A stretch of DNA of 64,000 nt from Paenibacillus oleatilyticus (GCF_018998565.1 NZ_JAHNZO010000007.1:124001-188000); one strand, 5' to 3'; numbered from the stretch's first letter, positions 26,087 through 35,876 are shown. Program-made: numbers and translations. Notes: a model not told the origin generated them from the sequence alone.

Positions 26087-27625
26087 ATGAGTTCACCCGA
26101 CATGATGGTCGAGCTGCGCGGGATTACGAAGCGTTTTCCCGGCATTACGGCCAACGACTCCATCAGCTTGAAGCTGCGCAAGGGAGAGATCCATGCGCTG
26201 CTGGGCGAGAACGGAGCAGGCAAATCGACGCTGATGAACATTTTGTTCGGTCTGTACCAGCCGGACGAGGGCGAGATCTGGGTGAAGGGCAGCAAAGCCG
26301 CCATCGACAGCCCGACGAAGGCGATCGAGCTGGGCATCGGCATGGTGCATCAGCATTTCAAGCTCGTACAGCCGTTCACCGTGACGGAAAACATTATTCT
26401 CGGCAGCGAGCCCCGAAAGGGTTCTTCCATCAACTATAAGGAAGCGAACGAGAAGGTTAGAAACATCTCGGAGCAGTACGGCCTGATGGTCGATCCGAAA
26501 GCAAAAATAGAAGATATTTCTGTTGGGATGCAGCAGCGTGTCGAGATTTTGAAAACGCTGTATCGCGGGGCGGACATTCTCATTTTCGACGAACCGACCG
26601 CCGTGCTCACGCCGCAAGAAATTCAAGAGCTGATGGATATTTTGCGCCGGCTCGCCGCCGAAGGGAAATCCATCATTCTGATTACACATAAGCTGAAGGA
26701 AATTATGGCGATTGCCGATACCTGCACGATTATCCGGCGCGGCAAGGTTATTGATTCGGTGAAGGTTGCCGAAACGAATCCGCAGCAGCTGGCCGAGAAG
26801 ATGGTCGGGCGCAGCGTTACGTTCAAGGTCAATAAGACCAAGGCTTCGCCGGGAGCTCCGGTGCTGCAGATCCGCGGCCTGTCGGTTAAGGATAACCGGA
26901 ACCTTCCCGCCTTGAACAGCCTCTCGCTCGAGGTGCGGGCCGGAGAGATTCTCGGACTCGCGGGTGTGGACGGCAACGGACAAAGCGAGCTGATCGAGGC
27001 GTTGACGGGGCTGCGTTCTGTGGATAGCGGAGAGATCGTACTGAAGGACAAGCCGCTGACCAACCAGTCCCCGCGGTTCGTCTCCGAGGCCGGCGTATCG
27101 CATATTCCGGAGGATCGGCATAAACACGGACTCGTGCTGGACTTCTCGATGAGCGAGAATATGGTATTGGAGACGTATTACCAGCCGAAGTATAACCGCG
27201 GCGGCTTTTTGAACAGCGAGGCGATTGAGACGCAGGCGCAGCGGCTGATTAGCGAGTTCGACGTGCGTACGCCAAGCATCCATACGAAGGCGCGCGCGCT
27301 GTCGGGCGGGAACCAGCAGAAGGCGATCATCGCCCGCGAGCTGGATAAGGATCCCGAGCTGTTGATCGCGGCGCAGCCGACCCGGGGACTGGACGTCGGT
27401 GCCATCGAATTCGTGCACCGTAAGCTGATCGAAGCCAGAGATCATGGGAAAGCCGTGCTGCTGATCTCGTTCGAGCTGGATGAGATTCGGAACGTATCCG
27501 ACCGGATTGCGGTCATTCACAGCGGCCAGATTGTCGGCGAGGTGGACCCCGAAACGACGAATGAGGAAGAGTTGGGGCTGCTGATGGCCGGCGGACATGG
27601 ACAAGGAGGGACCGGCCATGGATAA
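26087..27625 (+). CDS. Nucleoside ABC transporter ATP-binding protein (two ATPase domains)
   Basis: 512 residues from the ATG at 26087 (GGGGAGG eight bases upstream). Two ABC domains are fused. The first has GENGAGKST, the signature region ISVGMQQRVEIL and the Walker B ILIFDEPT. The second has a degenerate Walker A GVDGNGQSE and the signature LSGGNQQK, as is normal for this family (compare RbsA and NupO). It powers import by the adjacent permeases and overlaps the next gene by eight bases. Confidence 0.93.
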   Translation: MSSPDMMVELRGITKRFPGITANDSISLKLRKGEIHALLGENGAGKSTLMNILFGLYQPDEGEIWVKGSKAAIDSPTKAIELGIGMVHQHFKLVQPFTVTENIILGSEPRKGSSINYKEANEKVRNISEQYGLMVDPKAKIEDISVGMQQRVEILKTLYRGADILIFDEPTAVLTPQEIQELMDILRRLAAEGKSIILITHKLKEIMAIADTCTIIRRGKVIDSVKVAETNPQQLAEKMVGRSVTFKVNKTKASPGAPVLQIRGLSVKDNRNLPALNSLSLEVRAGEILGLAGVDGNGQSELIEALTGLRSVDSGEIVLKDKPLTNQSPRFVSEAGVSHIPEDRHKHGLVLDFSMSENMVLETYYQPKYNRGGFLNSEAIETQAQRLISEFDVRTPSIHTKARALSGGNQQKAIIARELDKDPELLIAAQPTRGLDVGAIEFVHRKLIEARDHGKAVLLISFELDEIRNVSDRIAVIHSGQIVGEVDPETTNEEELGLLMAGGHGQGGTGHG

Positions 27626-28694
27626 ATTGATTAAAATCGTAACCAAAGACTCGGCGTTGGTCCCGCTTGTCGCGATCTTGATGGGATTGCTCTTCGGAGC
27701 GCTGGTGATGCTGGCCGGCGGCTACAATCCGCTGACCGCCTATAGCGCGCTGGTGGGCAAAGTATTCGGGGACCCTTACGATTTCGGCGAGACGATCCGT
27801 GAGATTACTCCGCTTATTTTGACGGGACTGTCCGTTGCTTTTGCATTCCGGACCGGGCTGTTCAATATTGGGGGAGAAGGACAGTTCATGATGGGGATGA
27901 CTGCCGCCTCCGTTATCGGGATCAAGCTGCAGCTGCCTTGGTTTATTCATGCGCCGCTTGCTGTCGTCGCCGGTGCGCTGATCGGCGGGCTGTGGGGCGC
28001 GCTTGCCGGATATTTGAAGGCAAAGCGGGGCGTTAACGAAGTTATCACAACCATTATGCTGAACTGGATTGCGTTGTTTTTGTCCAACTACGTGGTCAAT
28101 CAATTTCTGCTGCAGCCGGGACAGCAGCGTTCGTATCCGACGCAGGATTCGGCCTCGCTTTCGATCGGCTGGCTGTCCGAATTGATGGGCAACGCCCGGA
28201 TGCATTGGGGGACGGTGATTGCTTTGGCGGCAGCAACGGTATTCTACGTGCTGCTGTGGAAGACGAAGCAAGGCTATGAGCTGCGCGCCGTCGGACATAA
28301 TCCGCACGCGGCCCGCTATGCGGGAATGAACGTGAACCGCAATATCGTCAAATCGATGTTTATCAGCGGCATTTTCGCAGGACTCGCCGGCGTCGTCGAT
28401 GTGCTGGGCGTGTTCCATTACCAAACCGTGGTGGCCGCTTCACCGGGCTATGGCTTCGACGGGGTCGCGGTAGCGCTGCTGGGAGGCAATACTCCGCTTG
28501 GCGTTGTGCTCGCCGCCGTATTGTTCGGCTCGCTCACGTACGGGTCCGCCGGGATGAGCTTCGCCGCAGACGTTCCGCCGGAAATCATCCGCGTCGTCAT
28601 CGGCTCGGTTATCTTCTTTGTAGCGACTCACGGTATCGTGCGCTGGGTACTGCTCCCGATATACGCCAAACGGAAAAAAGAGGAGGCGGCTTAG
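27618..28694 (+). CDS. Nucleoside ABC transporter permease (BPD_transp_2)
   Basis: 358 residues with about nine membrane segments; the ATG at 27618 has AGGAGG eight bases upstream and overlaps the ATPase gene. The family core FNIGGEGQFMMGM and VNEVITTIMLNWIAL is clear. It forms the translocation pore with the next gene's product (NupP equivalent). Confidence 0.92.
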   Translation: MDKLIKIVTKDSALVPLVAILMGLLFGALVMLAGGYNPLTAYSALVGKVFGDPYDFGETIREITPLILTGLSVAFAFRTGLFNIGGEGQFMMGMTAASVIGIKLQLPWFIHAPLAVVAGALIGGLWGALAGYLKAKRGVNEVITTIMLNWIALFLSNYVVNQFLLQPGQQRSYPTQDSASLSIGWLSELMGNARMHWGTVIALAAATVFYVLLWKTKQGYELRAVGHNPHAARYAGMNVNRNIVKSMFISGIFAGLAGVVDVLGVFHYQTVVAASPGYGFDGVAVALLGGNTPLGVVLAAVLFGSLTYGSAGMSFAADVPPEIIRVVIGSVIFFVATHGIVRWVLLPIYAKRKKEEAA

Positions 28695-29657
28695 ATGGAG
28701 GCATTGAATATTTTCGGCGAGCTGATCAACACCACGCTGGTGTTTTCCACTGCGCTGATCTTTGCCGCCTTGGGCGGTATTTTCTCGGAGCGGTCGGGCA
28801 TCGTCAATATCGGCCTGGAAGGGCTGATGGTATCCGGCGCGTTCGCCGCCGCCATTGCCACGCATTTCGCCGAGAAGGCGGGAATGGATGGAGCGGCGCC
28901 GTGGATCGGCCTTGTCGCCGCCCTTATTTTCGGGATTGCCTTCTCCCTGATTCATGCCGTGGCGACGGTTACGTTTAATGCGAACCAAGTCGTAAGCGGC
29001 GTCGTCATCAACTTTTTGGCGGCCGGGCTTACGGTCTATCTGGTCAAAATTCTTTTCGAAGGGTCGGGACAAACGGAAACGCTGAATGCGGTATTCACCA
29101 AAGTGGCGATTCCAGGACTGTCTTCCATCCCGCTGATCGGCGAGGCCTTCTTTAAAGCTTACCCTACGACGTACCTGGCGCTCATTTTGGTGGCCGTGAC
29201 CTATTACGTCATCTACAAAACGCCGTTCGGCTTGCGTTTGCGATCGGTAGGGGAGCATCCGAGCGCGGCCGACACGATGGGGATCCGGGTCTCCCGTTAC
29301 CGGTATATCGGCGTTATGATCAGCGGAGCGCTCGCCGGACTTGGCGGGGCGACGATCACGCTGACAACGACGAGCAGCTTTTCGCATAATACGATTTCCG
29401 GTCAAGGGTTTATCGCTCTTGCGGCGATGATCTTCGGCAAATGGCACCCGGTCGGCGTGTTGGGAGCCGCGCTCTTCTTCGGCTTTGCTCAAGCGCTCCG
29501 CAACTTCGTGCAGCTCTTCGATTTTGCCAAGAGCATTCCGATGGAGTTTCTCTTCATGCTGCCTTACGTGCTGACGATTCTGGTGCTTGCCGGCGCCGTA
29601 GGCCGGGCAGTGCCGCCCGCTTCGCTTGGCGAGCCTTATGAACCTGGCAAACGATAA
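28695..29657 (+). CDS. Nucleoside ABC transporter permease, second subunit
   Basis: 320 residues with 8-9 membrane segments, starting directly after the stop of the first permease. The motifs SGIVNIGLEGLMVSGAFAA, NANQVVSGVVINFLA and EHPSAADTMG are typical of the NupQ-type subunit. It completes a four-gene importer for purine nucleosides and is followed by a strong terminator. Confidence 0.92.
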   Translation: MEALNIFGELINTTLVFSTALIFAALGGIFSERSGIVNIGLEGLMVSGAFAAAIATHFAEKAGMDGAAPWIGLVAALIFGIAFSLIHAVATVTFNANQVVSGVVINFLAAGLTVYLVKILFEGSGQTETLNAVFTKVAIPGLSSIPLIGEAFFKAYPTTYLALILVAVTYYVIYKTPFGLRLRSVGEHPSAADTMGIRVSRYRYIGVMISGALAGLGGATITLTTTSSFSHNTISGQGFIALAAMIFGKWHPVGVLGAALFFGFAQALRNFVQLFDFAKSIPMEFLFMLPYVLTILVLAGAVGRAVPPASLGEPYEPGKR

Positions 29658-29665
29658 TTCTTTGG

Positions 29666-29722
29666 CGAACAAGGACGCAACGTTCCGAAACGGAGCGTTC
29701 GCGGTCTTGTTCTTTTTTTTGT
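29666..29722 (+). terminator. Terminator of the nucleoside transport operon
   Basis: A long stem with outer arms GAACAAG and CTTGTTC and an inner hairpin around AACG...CGTT, followed by eight T. Confidence 0.88.
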
Positions 29723-29851
29723 GAAAACGGGAGGAGAAACTACTTTTCCATAGAATGTTAACTAATAGGACATGGCAGCCCGCAACGGTCGGGTGCCTCT
29801 CGATGATCGATTATCTTTCTGATAACTGCAGGCTCGAAACAGGAGGCACGC

Positions 29852-32092
29852 ATGAACTTTGACGTGGACTTGGACCTCACTTCACATGCTCTTTTTTACC
29901 GAACGTTTCAGTATAGTCCAAATGCGATAGCTCTCGTTTCTGCCGATGGTCGCTGTCTTGCGGCCAATCCGGCGTTGTGCCGGCTCTTGAATGAGACCGA
30001 GCCGAATTTGAAAGAACGGGCGATCGCCCAGCTTTGCCATCCGGACGATGGCGGCGTTTGGGCCGAGTTTTGGCAGGAATTGACCCACGATGTCCAGGAT
30101 GAGAGTCCTCATGAACGATCTCTTCGCTTCCTTCATCGGGAAGGGGACGCCATACCCGTTTGGGTCAGCGTGACACGCTGTTCGTACGAAAAAAATGAAG
30201 CGCTTACTTGCTATATTGCACATATCTCGGCTTGTGATCCCGGCCGCTGGCAGCTGTATGAAGAACGTTACCGTTCGTTATTTGACTATCATCCCGATCC
30301 GATGTTTGTGTTGAGCTTGGACGGTTATTATATGGATGTGAATCCCGCGTTCGAGAAGCTTGCGGGCTATACGCGGGAGGAAATCGCGCGGATGCGGCTT
30401 CATTACCGCACGATGATCGACACCTCAGAGCACGGCAAGGTTCGCGATTGCCTGGCGTTGGTGGCTCAAGGGGCACCTCAGCGTTTTGACATTGTTGGGA
30501 TTGACCGATGGGGGCAGTACCAGAACCTTGATGTGACGGTTATTCCTTTTGTCGAGAACGGTCGGATTACGGCGCTGCAGGGCATCAGCAAAAATGTTAC
30601 CGAACAAAAAAAGCTTTGGGAGCATTTGTGCGAAAGCCAAAGGCAGTACGAGCTGATATCGTCCCATAGTCAGGACATTATTGCGCTTTGTGCGCCGAAC
30701 GGCAGCATTCAGTATATTTCTCCGGCCGTATATACGCAGCTTGGGTACGACCCGCAGGAATTGATCGGCGTTCCGGGACAAACGCTGGTTCATCCTGAGG
30801 ATTGCAAGCGTGCCTTCGATTCCGTCGCCACGGCTCGTTCGGACGAGACCCGGCATATGCTCCGAAAGCGGCATAAACAGGGTTATTACATTTGGTACGA
30901 AAGCTCCATTAAATTTATTCGGGACCAGCATGGCGACGTTTGCAACATTGTGGCCGTGGCGCGGGATATATCAGAGCGAATGCAAGCGCAGGAACAGCTG
31001 TTCCATAGCGAAGAAAAATACAGGTCGCTGGTGGAGGAACTGCCCGTAGCGGTATTTATCCATCAAGCGGGCCGGTGGGTTTACGCCAACGATACCGCGG
31101 TCAGGCTGCTTGAGGCATCCGCTCCGGAGGAACTGCTCGGCCGGTCGGTTTACGAGTTTCTTCACCCTGACTATCACGCGATCGTGCACAACCGGATTCG
31201 CATGATGGAGGGCGGCCAAGCTCTGGCTCCGATGAAGCAGAAGCTTATGACGGTCGGCGGCCGGCCGATCGATGTGGAGGTGTTCTCGTTTCCTACCTGG
31301 TTCGAAGGGCGGTTCGCGACCCGGGTGATGGTAAGGGACATTACTGATGCCGAGAAAGCGCGGGAGCTGCTGGAGCACTCTGAAAAGCTGTCGCTTGTAG
31401 GCCAACTCGCCGCAGGTATCGCGCACGAGATCCGTAATCCGTTGACGGCGATCAAGGGTTTCATTCAACTTCTTAAATCGAACGCGTCGGACAAGCCGTA
31501 TTATTACGATATCATCTCCTCCGAAATTAACCGGATCGAGGAAATCATCGGTGAGATGCTGGTGCTGTCCAAACCGAAAGAGGCGCAAATTCGTCCGCAG
31601 GACATCCGCCCTCTGATCGGCCATGTCGCTACGTTAATCGACGCGCAGGCGATTATGAACAATATCGTGATCGTTACCGAATATGAGGAGGACTTGCCTC
31701 TGCTGGAGTGCGACGAGAACCAGCTCAAGCAAGTGTTTATCAATCTGTTGAAAAATGCGGTCGAAGCGATGCCGAATGGGGGAAAGCTGACATTGCAAGT
31801 GGCTGCGGAAGCCGGGGGAAGGCAGATCGCCGTGCGGGTCATCGATCAAGGCTGCGGCATCCCGGCAGAGAAGCTGGCGAGCATTGGCCAGCCTTTCTAC
31901 ACGACCAAGGAGCAGGGAACCGGGCTTGGCATGATGGTGAGCATGAAGATTATTGAGAATCATGACGGTACGATGTCGATTGCCAGCGAGGAAGGGCAAG
32001 GAACGAAGATCGAAATCCGCTTGCCGGTCAAGGCTCGTCCCAAGGAAAGCCCGGCGTATGATGAGCATCATCCGCCAAGAGTCGGAGATTAG
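29852..32092 (+). CDS. Multi-PAS sensor histidine kinase, sporulation-kinase-like
   Basis: 746 residues, no membrane segment, so a cytoplasmic sensor. Four PAS-like domains occur at about 15-125, 140-250, 265-380 and 390-505 (for example MFVLSLDGYYMDVNPAFEKL and IIALCAPNGSIQYISPAV). The kinase core follows: H-box GIAHEIRNPLTAIKG with His525, N-box NLLKNAVEAM, and the glycine box GTGLGMMVSMKII. No receiver domain or neighbouring response regulator is present. Orphan PAS kinases of this build in spore-formers (KinA, KinE) feed the Spo0F/Spo0A phosphorelay; that is a plausible role here. The preceding terminator separates it from the transporter operon. Confidence 0.9.
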   Translation: MNFDVDLDLTSHALFYRTFQYSPNAIALVSADGRCLAANPALCRLLNETEPNLKERAIAQLCHPDDGGVWAEFWQELTHDVQDESPHERSLRFLHREGDAIPVWVSVTRCSYEKNEALTCYIAHISACDPGRWQLYEERYRSLFDYHPDPMFVLSLDGYYMDVNPAFEKLAGYTREEIARMRLHYRTMIDTSEHGKVRDCLALVAQGAPQRFDIVGIDRWGQYQNLDVTVIPFVENGRITALQGISKNVTEQKKLWEHLCESQRQYELISSHSQDIIALCAPNGSIQYISPAVYTQLGYDPQELIGVPGQTLVHPEDCKRAFDSVATARSDETRHMLRKRHKQGYYIWYESSIKFIRDQHGDVCNIVAVARDISERMQAQEQLFHSEEKYRSLVEELPVAVFIHQAGRWVYANDTAVRLLEASAPEELLGRSVYEFLHPDYHAIVHNRIRMMEGGQALAPMKQKLMTVGGRPIDVEVFSFPTWFEGRFATRVMVRDITDAEKARELLEHSEKLSLVGQLAAGIAHEIRNPLTAIKGFIQLLKSNASDKPYYYDIISSEINRIEEIIGEMLVLSKPKEAQIRPQDIRPLIGHVATLIDAQAIMNNIVIVTEYEEDLPLLECDENQLKQVFINLLKNAVEAMPNGGKLTLQVAAEAGGRQIAVRVIDQGCGIPAEKLASIGQPFYTTKEQGTGLGMMVSMKIIENHDGTMSIASEEGQGTKIEIRLPVKARPKESPAYDEHHPPRVGD

Positions 32093-32104
32093 CGGGGGAA
32101 ACGG

Positions 32105-32155
32105 AAACAAAGTGCTTTTGTGCCGCAGGTTATGCGTACGAAGCACTTTGTTTTG
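32105..32155. terminator. Bidirectional terminator between converging genes
   Basis: AAACAAAGTGCTT pairs with AAGCACTTTGTTT. T-runs on the 3' side and A-runs on the 5' side let it serve the kinase gene and the leftward nucleotidyltransferase gene. Confidence 0.8.
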
Positions 32156-32163
32156 CGTTACGG

Positions 32164-32928
32164 TCAAGTTTCTTCTTCGCCCGGATCATCGCCTTCGGCA
32201 TATCCTTCAACCAGAAAGCCTCCGAACGGCTCCAGCAGCTTTTGCACGAAAGCGGAAAGGGGCTCGGTACGATCCAGCCGGTAATAGGCTTCAAGCGCTT
32301 CGTGCAGCTCTTCCGCCAAAGCCGGATCCGACTGCTTGAGGCTGCGCTGCAGCCATTTTCCGTCTCCGATCCAGAAGCCGCCTGTCCGCGCTGCGAATTC
32401 GGCGAGCATCCCGGCGAGCTTTGCCGTTATGAACAAGCCTTCGGCTCGCAAGGCGCTGCATTCCAGGTCCGTCAGCGTCTCGCCGATTTCATACCGCGCC
32501 CGGTCCAGCTCTTGGACGGACCAGGCCGGAGGGCCGGCATCCAGATCGCGTCTGGCTTCCTCGATGATGACCGCGACGTGTTCGTGACCGTGCAGCACGA
32601 TACCTTCCGAGCACATCCGCAGCAGGGAGGGAATGGCCGATTCCACCGCCTGATCGAAAAAGTAGCGGTACGTATCTTTATTCAATACGAACGCTTCGAT
32701 AATCCATCCGAAAGCCCGATAAGTTTTTCGAAATGGTCCGGCTTGGGATTCGTCGAATAGAACGAGGTCCAAGTCCGACCCTGGTGTCGCGCCGCCCTGG
32801 ACAACACTTCCGGCCAGGATGGCCGCTTCGCTTTGCGGAAACCGCATATTCACAAACCGCTGTGCGGCTTCGAGGCCCGACAGGCTCATAGTAGCATCAC
32901 GCTCGACTTGATCAGGATAGTTCAACAT
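32164..32928 (-). CDS. Nucleotidyltransferase-domain protein
   Basis: 254 residues. The Pol-beta-type motif AGSVVQGGATPGSDLDLVLF (about 39-58) supplies GS and the two metal-binding Asp. The remaining residues are helical, in the manner of kanamycin-nucleotidyltransferase-like or HEPN-type C-terminal helices. The substrate is unknown; relatives adenylylate antibiotics or proteins. The chosen ATG lacks a strong RBS, and an ATG at codon 14 is an alternative start. It lies 45 bases downstream of the methyltransferase gene on the same strand, perhaps in one transcript. Confidence 0.8.
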   Translation of the reverse strand: MLNYPDQVERDATMSLSGLEAAQRFVNMRFPQSEAAILAGSVVQGGATPGSDLDLVLFDESQAGPFRKTYRAFGWIIEAFVLNKDTYRYFFDQAVESAIPSLLRMCSEGIVLHGHEHVAVIIEEARRDLDAGPPAWSVQELDRARYEIGETLTDLECSALRAEGLFITAKLAGMLAEFAARTGGFWIGDGKWLQRSLKQSDPALAEELHEALEAYYRLDRTEPLSAFVQKLLEPFGGFLVEGYAEGDDPGEEET

Positions 32929-32973
32929 ATGCTTAAGCCGGCCTGAAATTGCTACATTTCGCCACGACGTTCA

Positions 32974-33696
32974 TCATTTTCGGGCAATGAACAGAGCGTG
33001 CTCCAAGGAATCGCGGTTTGCGGCGATCAGATCGTCGTGTGCAAGCGACGTTTGCCAGACGGATGCGTCGAGCACGGTTCCCGGGTCCATCACCTGGTTC
33101 ATATCGGGGTAGGCAATTTGGTCGTCCGTGGTGTGCTCGACAAAGGGGGAACGGTCGCAAACGGTGATCTCGGCAAAGCCGGACGCCTGAAGCAGTTCGA
33201 TCCACTTTTGTTCCGTAAGCAGGGCGTTCAGCTGAAAAAAGCCGGTGACTTCCCGGTAAGCCTGCTCCGTGATCGAGGGGGTTGCAATCACCTCCCGGTC
33301 GTAAAGAATACCTCCGGGCCGGAGCACCCGGCCGTACTCGGCCAACGCCCGCCCGATGTCGGCAAAATTCGTAACCGATTCCGCCAGCACGATGTCGAAG
33401 GTCGCGGCTTCGAACGGAAGCGCCGTGATGTCTCCTTCCACGAACCTCACGTCAAGCTGCTCGGCTTCGGCCCGGAGCTTCGCTTTGGCCAGCATGTCGT
33501 GACGAAGGTCGAGCCCTATAATATCAAACCCTTGCTTCGCCAGATAGCAGGACGTTCTTCCCGTTCCGCATCCGACCTCCAGCACCCGGCTTCCCGCAGG
33601 CAGCGGAAAGCGGGAAAGCTGGGACATGGTGGCAGAGAAGCCGCCGGGGTGCGCGCTTCCGACGCCCAAACGGGACAGCATATCCAAGTAGTTCAC
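32974..33696 (-). CDS. Class I SAM-dependent methyltransferase
   Basis: 240 residues from the GTG at 33696, which has AAGGAG seven bases upstream. Motif I VLEVGCGTG is at 38-46, GLDLR at strand 2, EGDITALPF and FDIVLAES at strands 3-4, and the post-motif LRPGGIL. These are ubiE/UbiG-like small-molecule methyltransferase features. The substrate cannot be read from sequence. It is upstream of the nucleotidyltransferase gene on the same strand. Confidence 0.87.
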   Translation of the reverse strand: MNYLDMLSRLGVGSAHPGGFSATMSQLSRFPLPAGSRVLEVGCGTGRTSCYLAKQGFDIIGLDLRHDMLAKAKLRAEAEQLDVRFVEGDITALPFEAATFDIVLAESVTNFADIGRALAEYGRVLRPGGILYDREVIATPSITEQAYREVTGFFQLNALLTEQKWIELLQASGFAEITVCDRSPFVEHTTDDQIAYPDMNQVMDPGTVLDASVWQTSLAHDDLIAANRDSLEHALFIARK

Positions 33697-33761
33697 CGCA
33701 CTGCTCCTTCCTCTTCCAAAAATACAGATCACTGTATTGTATGGAAAGGGAGGGCATCCGG

Positions 33762-34541
33762 TTATGGATGGATGTCCGGGGTGCGCAACTTTTTTACGGG
33801 CTTCATTTTGCCGTAGTTCAACAGCTCCGATACGGTAACGAAACGGAAGCCGCGCTTCTTCAGCTCGGGTAAAATTTCTTTGAGCGCATCGGCGGTCTGG
33901 CCTTTCCCTTCCACGTAATCGTGGAACAGCACGATATCCCCGCTACGCGCATGGCTAAGAACCTTGTTGACGATTTTGTCGACTCCCGGCGTATCCCAGT
34001 CCTTCGTATCCTGATGCCAAGACCACATCACGACCGTATATCCTTCATTCCTCGCCATATCAATCATCTTCTCGTTGTAGAACCCCCCCGGCGGCCGGAA
34101 CAGACGGCATTTCTGACCGGAGGCGGCATAGATGACATCCTCTGCGCGCTGTATATCTTGTTTCAGCTTGGCGACGGATCCGTTTCGTTTAAAATACGTA
34201 TGGCTATACGTATGATTAGCCAGCTCGTGACCTTCCTCCGCTTCGCGCTTCACCAGCTCCGGAGACCTCTCAACCTTGTTGCCGACAAGGAAAAATGTCG
34301 CCTTCGCTTGGTATAGCTTGAGAGTATCGAGAATTTGCGCGGTATCATCCGGGTCGGGGCCGTCGTCGAACGTAAGCGCAATGACTTTTTCCGCGGTCGG
34401 CACTTCCCAGATGACTTCGCCTCGCTGTTCGTAGTAGGCTCTTCCTTTGCGGGGCACGCCCTCCGCCGTAACGGAGGAGGTCTGAACCATAAGCAGGCCT
34501 GCGGCGGCAGCCGCCAATGTAGCCGTAATGATCTTACGTAT
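33762..34541 (-). CDS. Secreted polysaccharide deacetylase (NodB homology)
   Basis: The NodB domain starts VIALTFDDGPDPDDT (metal ligand and catalytic Asp in TFDDGPD), followed by the ligand pair HTYSHTYF, RPPGGFYN and the C-terminal DIVLFHDY. Such enzymes deacetylate peptidoglycan or chitin-like polymers in the wall (PdaA/PdaB-like). The likely start is odd: the best RBS, AGGAGG, is eight bases before an ATA at 34541, and translation from there gives a proper signal peptide (RKIITATLAAAAAG ... SVTAE). The first standard start codon in frame is a TTG at 34517, without an RBS and within that signal peptide. An ATA start or a G-to-A change is inferred. Confidence 0.85.
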   Translation of the reverse strand: MRKIITATLAAAAAGLLMVQTSSVTAEGVPRKGRAYYEQRGEVIWEVPTAEKVIALTFDDGPDPDDTAQILDTLKLYQAKATFFLVGNKVERSPELVKREAEEGHELANHTYSHTYFKRNGSVAKLKQDIQRAEDVIYAASGQKCRLFRPPGGFYNEKMIDMARNEGYTVVMWSWHQDTKDWDTPGVDKIVNKVLSHARSGDIVLFHDYVEGKGQTADALKEILPELKKRGFRFVTVSELLNYGKMKPVKKLRTPDIHP

Positions 34542-34692
34542 GACCGATCCCTCCTGAGCGCAATTGTTAGATTTTAGGATGGCCTGTCCGGTGAGGATTA
34601 TAACGATCTTCGGTTTCTACCTTTTCCCTTGTGTGAAAATGCCATCAAACCGGCAAGCTAATGGCATATCCTTGAAGGTACGGAGGAAACGT

Positions 34693-35826
34693 ATGAAAAA
34701 AGGGGTTCTGATCTTGGCTGCGGCTGCGGTCTGCATCGGTCTCGGGTCGCTGCCCGTCCGCGCAGGGGCGCCTGCCGCTCCGGCCAAGCTCACCTTCGTC
34801 GTACAGGCTTCGCCCGAATCGGCCATGCGCAGCGAGTTGACGGTCCAATCGCCCAAGCTGCTCAAGAAGCTGCTGCCGGCTAAGGTACGGCCTGTGCAGC
34901 AGGTGCCGCTTACGGATGTGTATGCGGTGCTGGAGAAGCAAGGAACGACGGTCCGGTATGCGATCGACGCTAATGGGAACTGGTACGATACGCAGCATCG
35001 GCAATCGCTGGAACTGCCCCAGGCCATAAAAGATCGGCTTCGTGGATATGCCAAATCGGTCCGCACCGCCCATTACGGCCAATTGGCCTCATGGGAGGAA
35101 GCGCGTCGGACGGTTGCCATGAAAGCGGTATGCCGGATCGTCGACTTGGAGACGGGGCTTGCCTTTCGAGCGCAGCGCCGCGCCGGCAGCAGCCATGCGG
35201 ATATGCAGCCGCTGACCAAAGCGGATACGGCGGTAATGAAAGAGATCTATAACGGCGCTTGGAGCTGGAAACGGAGAGCGGTATTGGTCGAAAAGGACGG
35301 GCGGTCGTTTGCCGCTTCGATGCATGGCATGCCGCATGGCGGCGACGGCATTCCGGGCAACGGGTTTTCAGGGCATTTTTGCGTCCATTTTCTCGGGAGC
35401 ACGACCCATCGCTCCAAAAATGTGGACCCCGACCATCAATGGATGGTGTACAAAGCGGCAGGCCGCCTGGAGGAAGGCTTCAGGCTTGCTTCGCCTTATG
35501 CCGTGGCGGACAGCTTCCTGATCGCGATCAATCAACAGGACCCGCTGCTGTTAAGATACGCTTTCGGCGGTGCAGATGAGAATCCGCAGCTGGCGCAATT
35601 CCTGAATGACATGGGCAAAATCAAAGCCATCCGCCGAGCCAATACGCCGAGCATCCAGGATACAAGCGGCCGTCTCGGACTGGAGCTGCCCGTCGAGGTG
35701 ACGGTTCATGAGGTCGGCCGTCGACCGAAAAAGCAGAAGCTTACCTTTCACTTGAAACGCAGTGACGAGAGCGCCAGATGGGTTATCGAGCGTATCGAAC
35801 CTCCTTTTTTTGCCCCGGCTAAATAA
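34693..35826 (+). CDS. Secreted conserved protein of unknown function
   Basis: 377 residues from the ATG at 34693 (GGAGG six bases upstream). A signal peptide ends near SLPVRAGA. The mature part has an alpha/beta N-terminal domain and a middle region with a striking cluster of His and Cys: SMHGMPHGGDGI, then GHFCVHFLGSTTH and DPDHQWMVYKA. That spacing of His, Cys and Asp suggests a metal or catalytic site. The C-terminal 100 residues are beta-rich. I do not recognise a named family. It stands alone between divergent and downstream units and ends at a terminator. Confidence 0.75.
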   Translation: MKKGVLILAAAAVCIGLGSLPVRAGAPAAPAKLTFVVQASPESAMRSELTVQSPKLLKKLLPAKVRPVQQVPLTDVYAVLEKQGTTVRYAIDANGNWYDTQHRQSLELPQAIKDRLRGYAKSVRTAHYGQLASWEEARRTVAMKAVCRIVDLETGLAFRAQRRAGSSHADMQPLTKADTAVMKEIYNGAWSWKRRAVLVEKDGRSFAASMHGMPHGGDGIPGNGFSGHFCVHFLGSTTHRSKNVDPDHQWMVYKAAGRLEEGFRLASPYAVADSFLIAINQQDPLLLRYAFGGADENPQLAQFLNDMGKIKAIRRANTPSIQDTSGRLGLELPVEVTVHEVGRRPKKQKLTFHLKRSDESARWVIERIEPPFFAPAK

Positions 35827-35833
35827 GTCCGTC

Positions 35834-35876
35834 CCGTCTGTCGCGCACTCACCGGCGTGATACGGCGGGGCTTTTT
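35834..35876 (+). terminator. Terminator
   Basis: CCCGTC pairs with GGCGGG around a long loop with further partial pairing, followed by CTTTTTT. Confidence 0.6.

Noticed and set aside
26093..27646. A 517-residue minus-strand open frame
   Set aside because: Antisense to a clear ABC ATPase gene.
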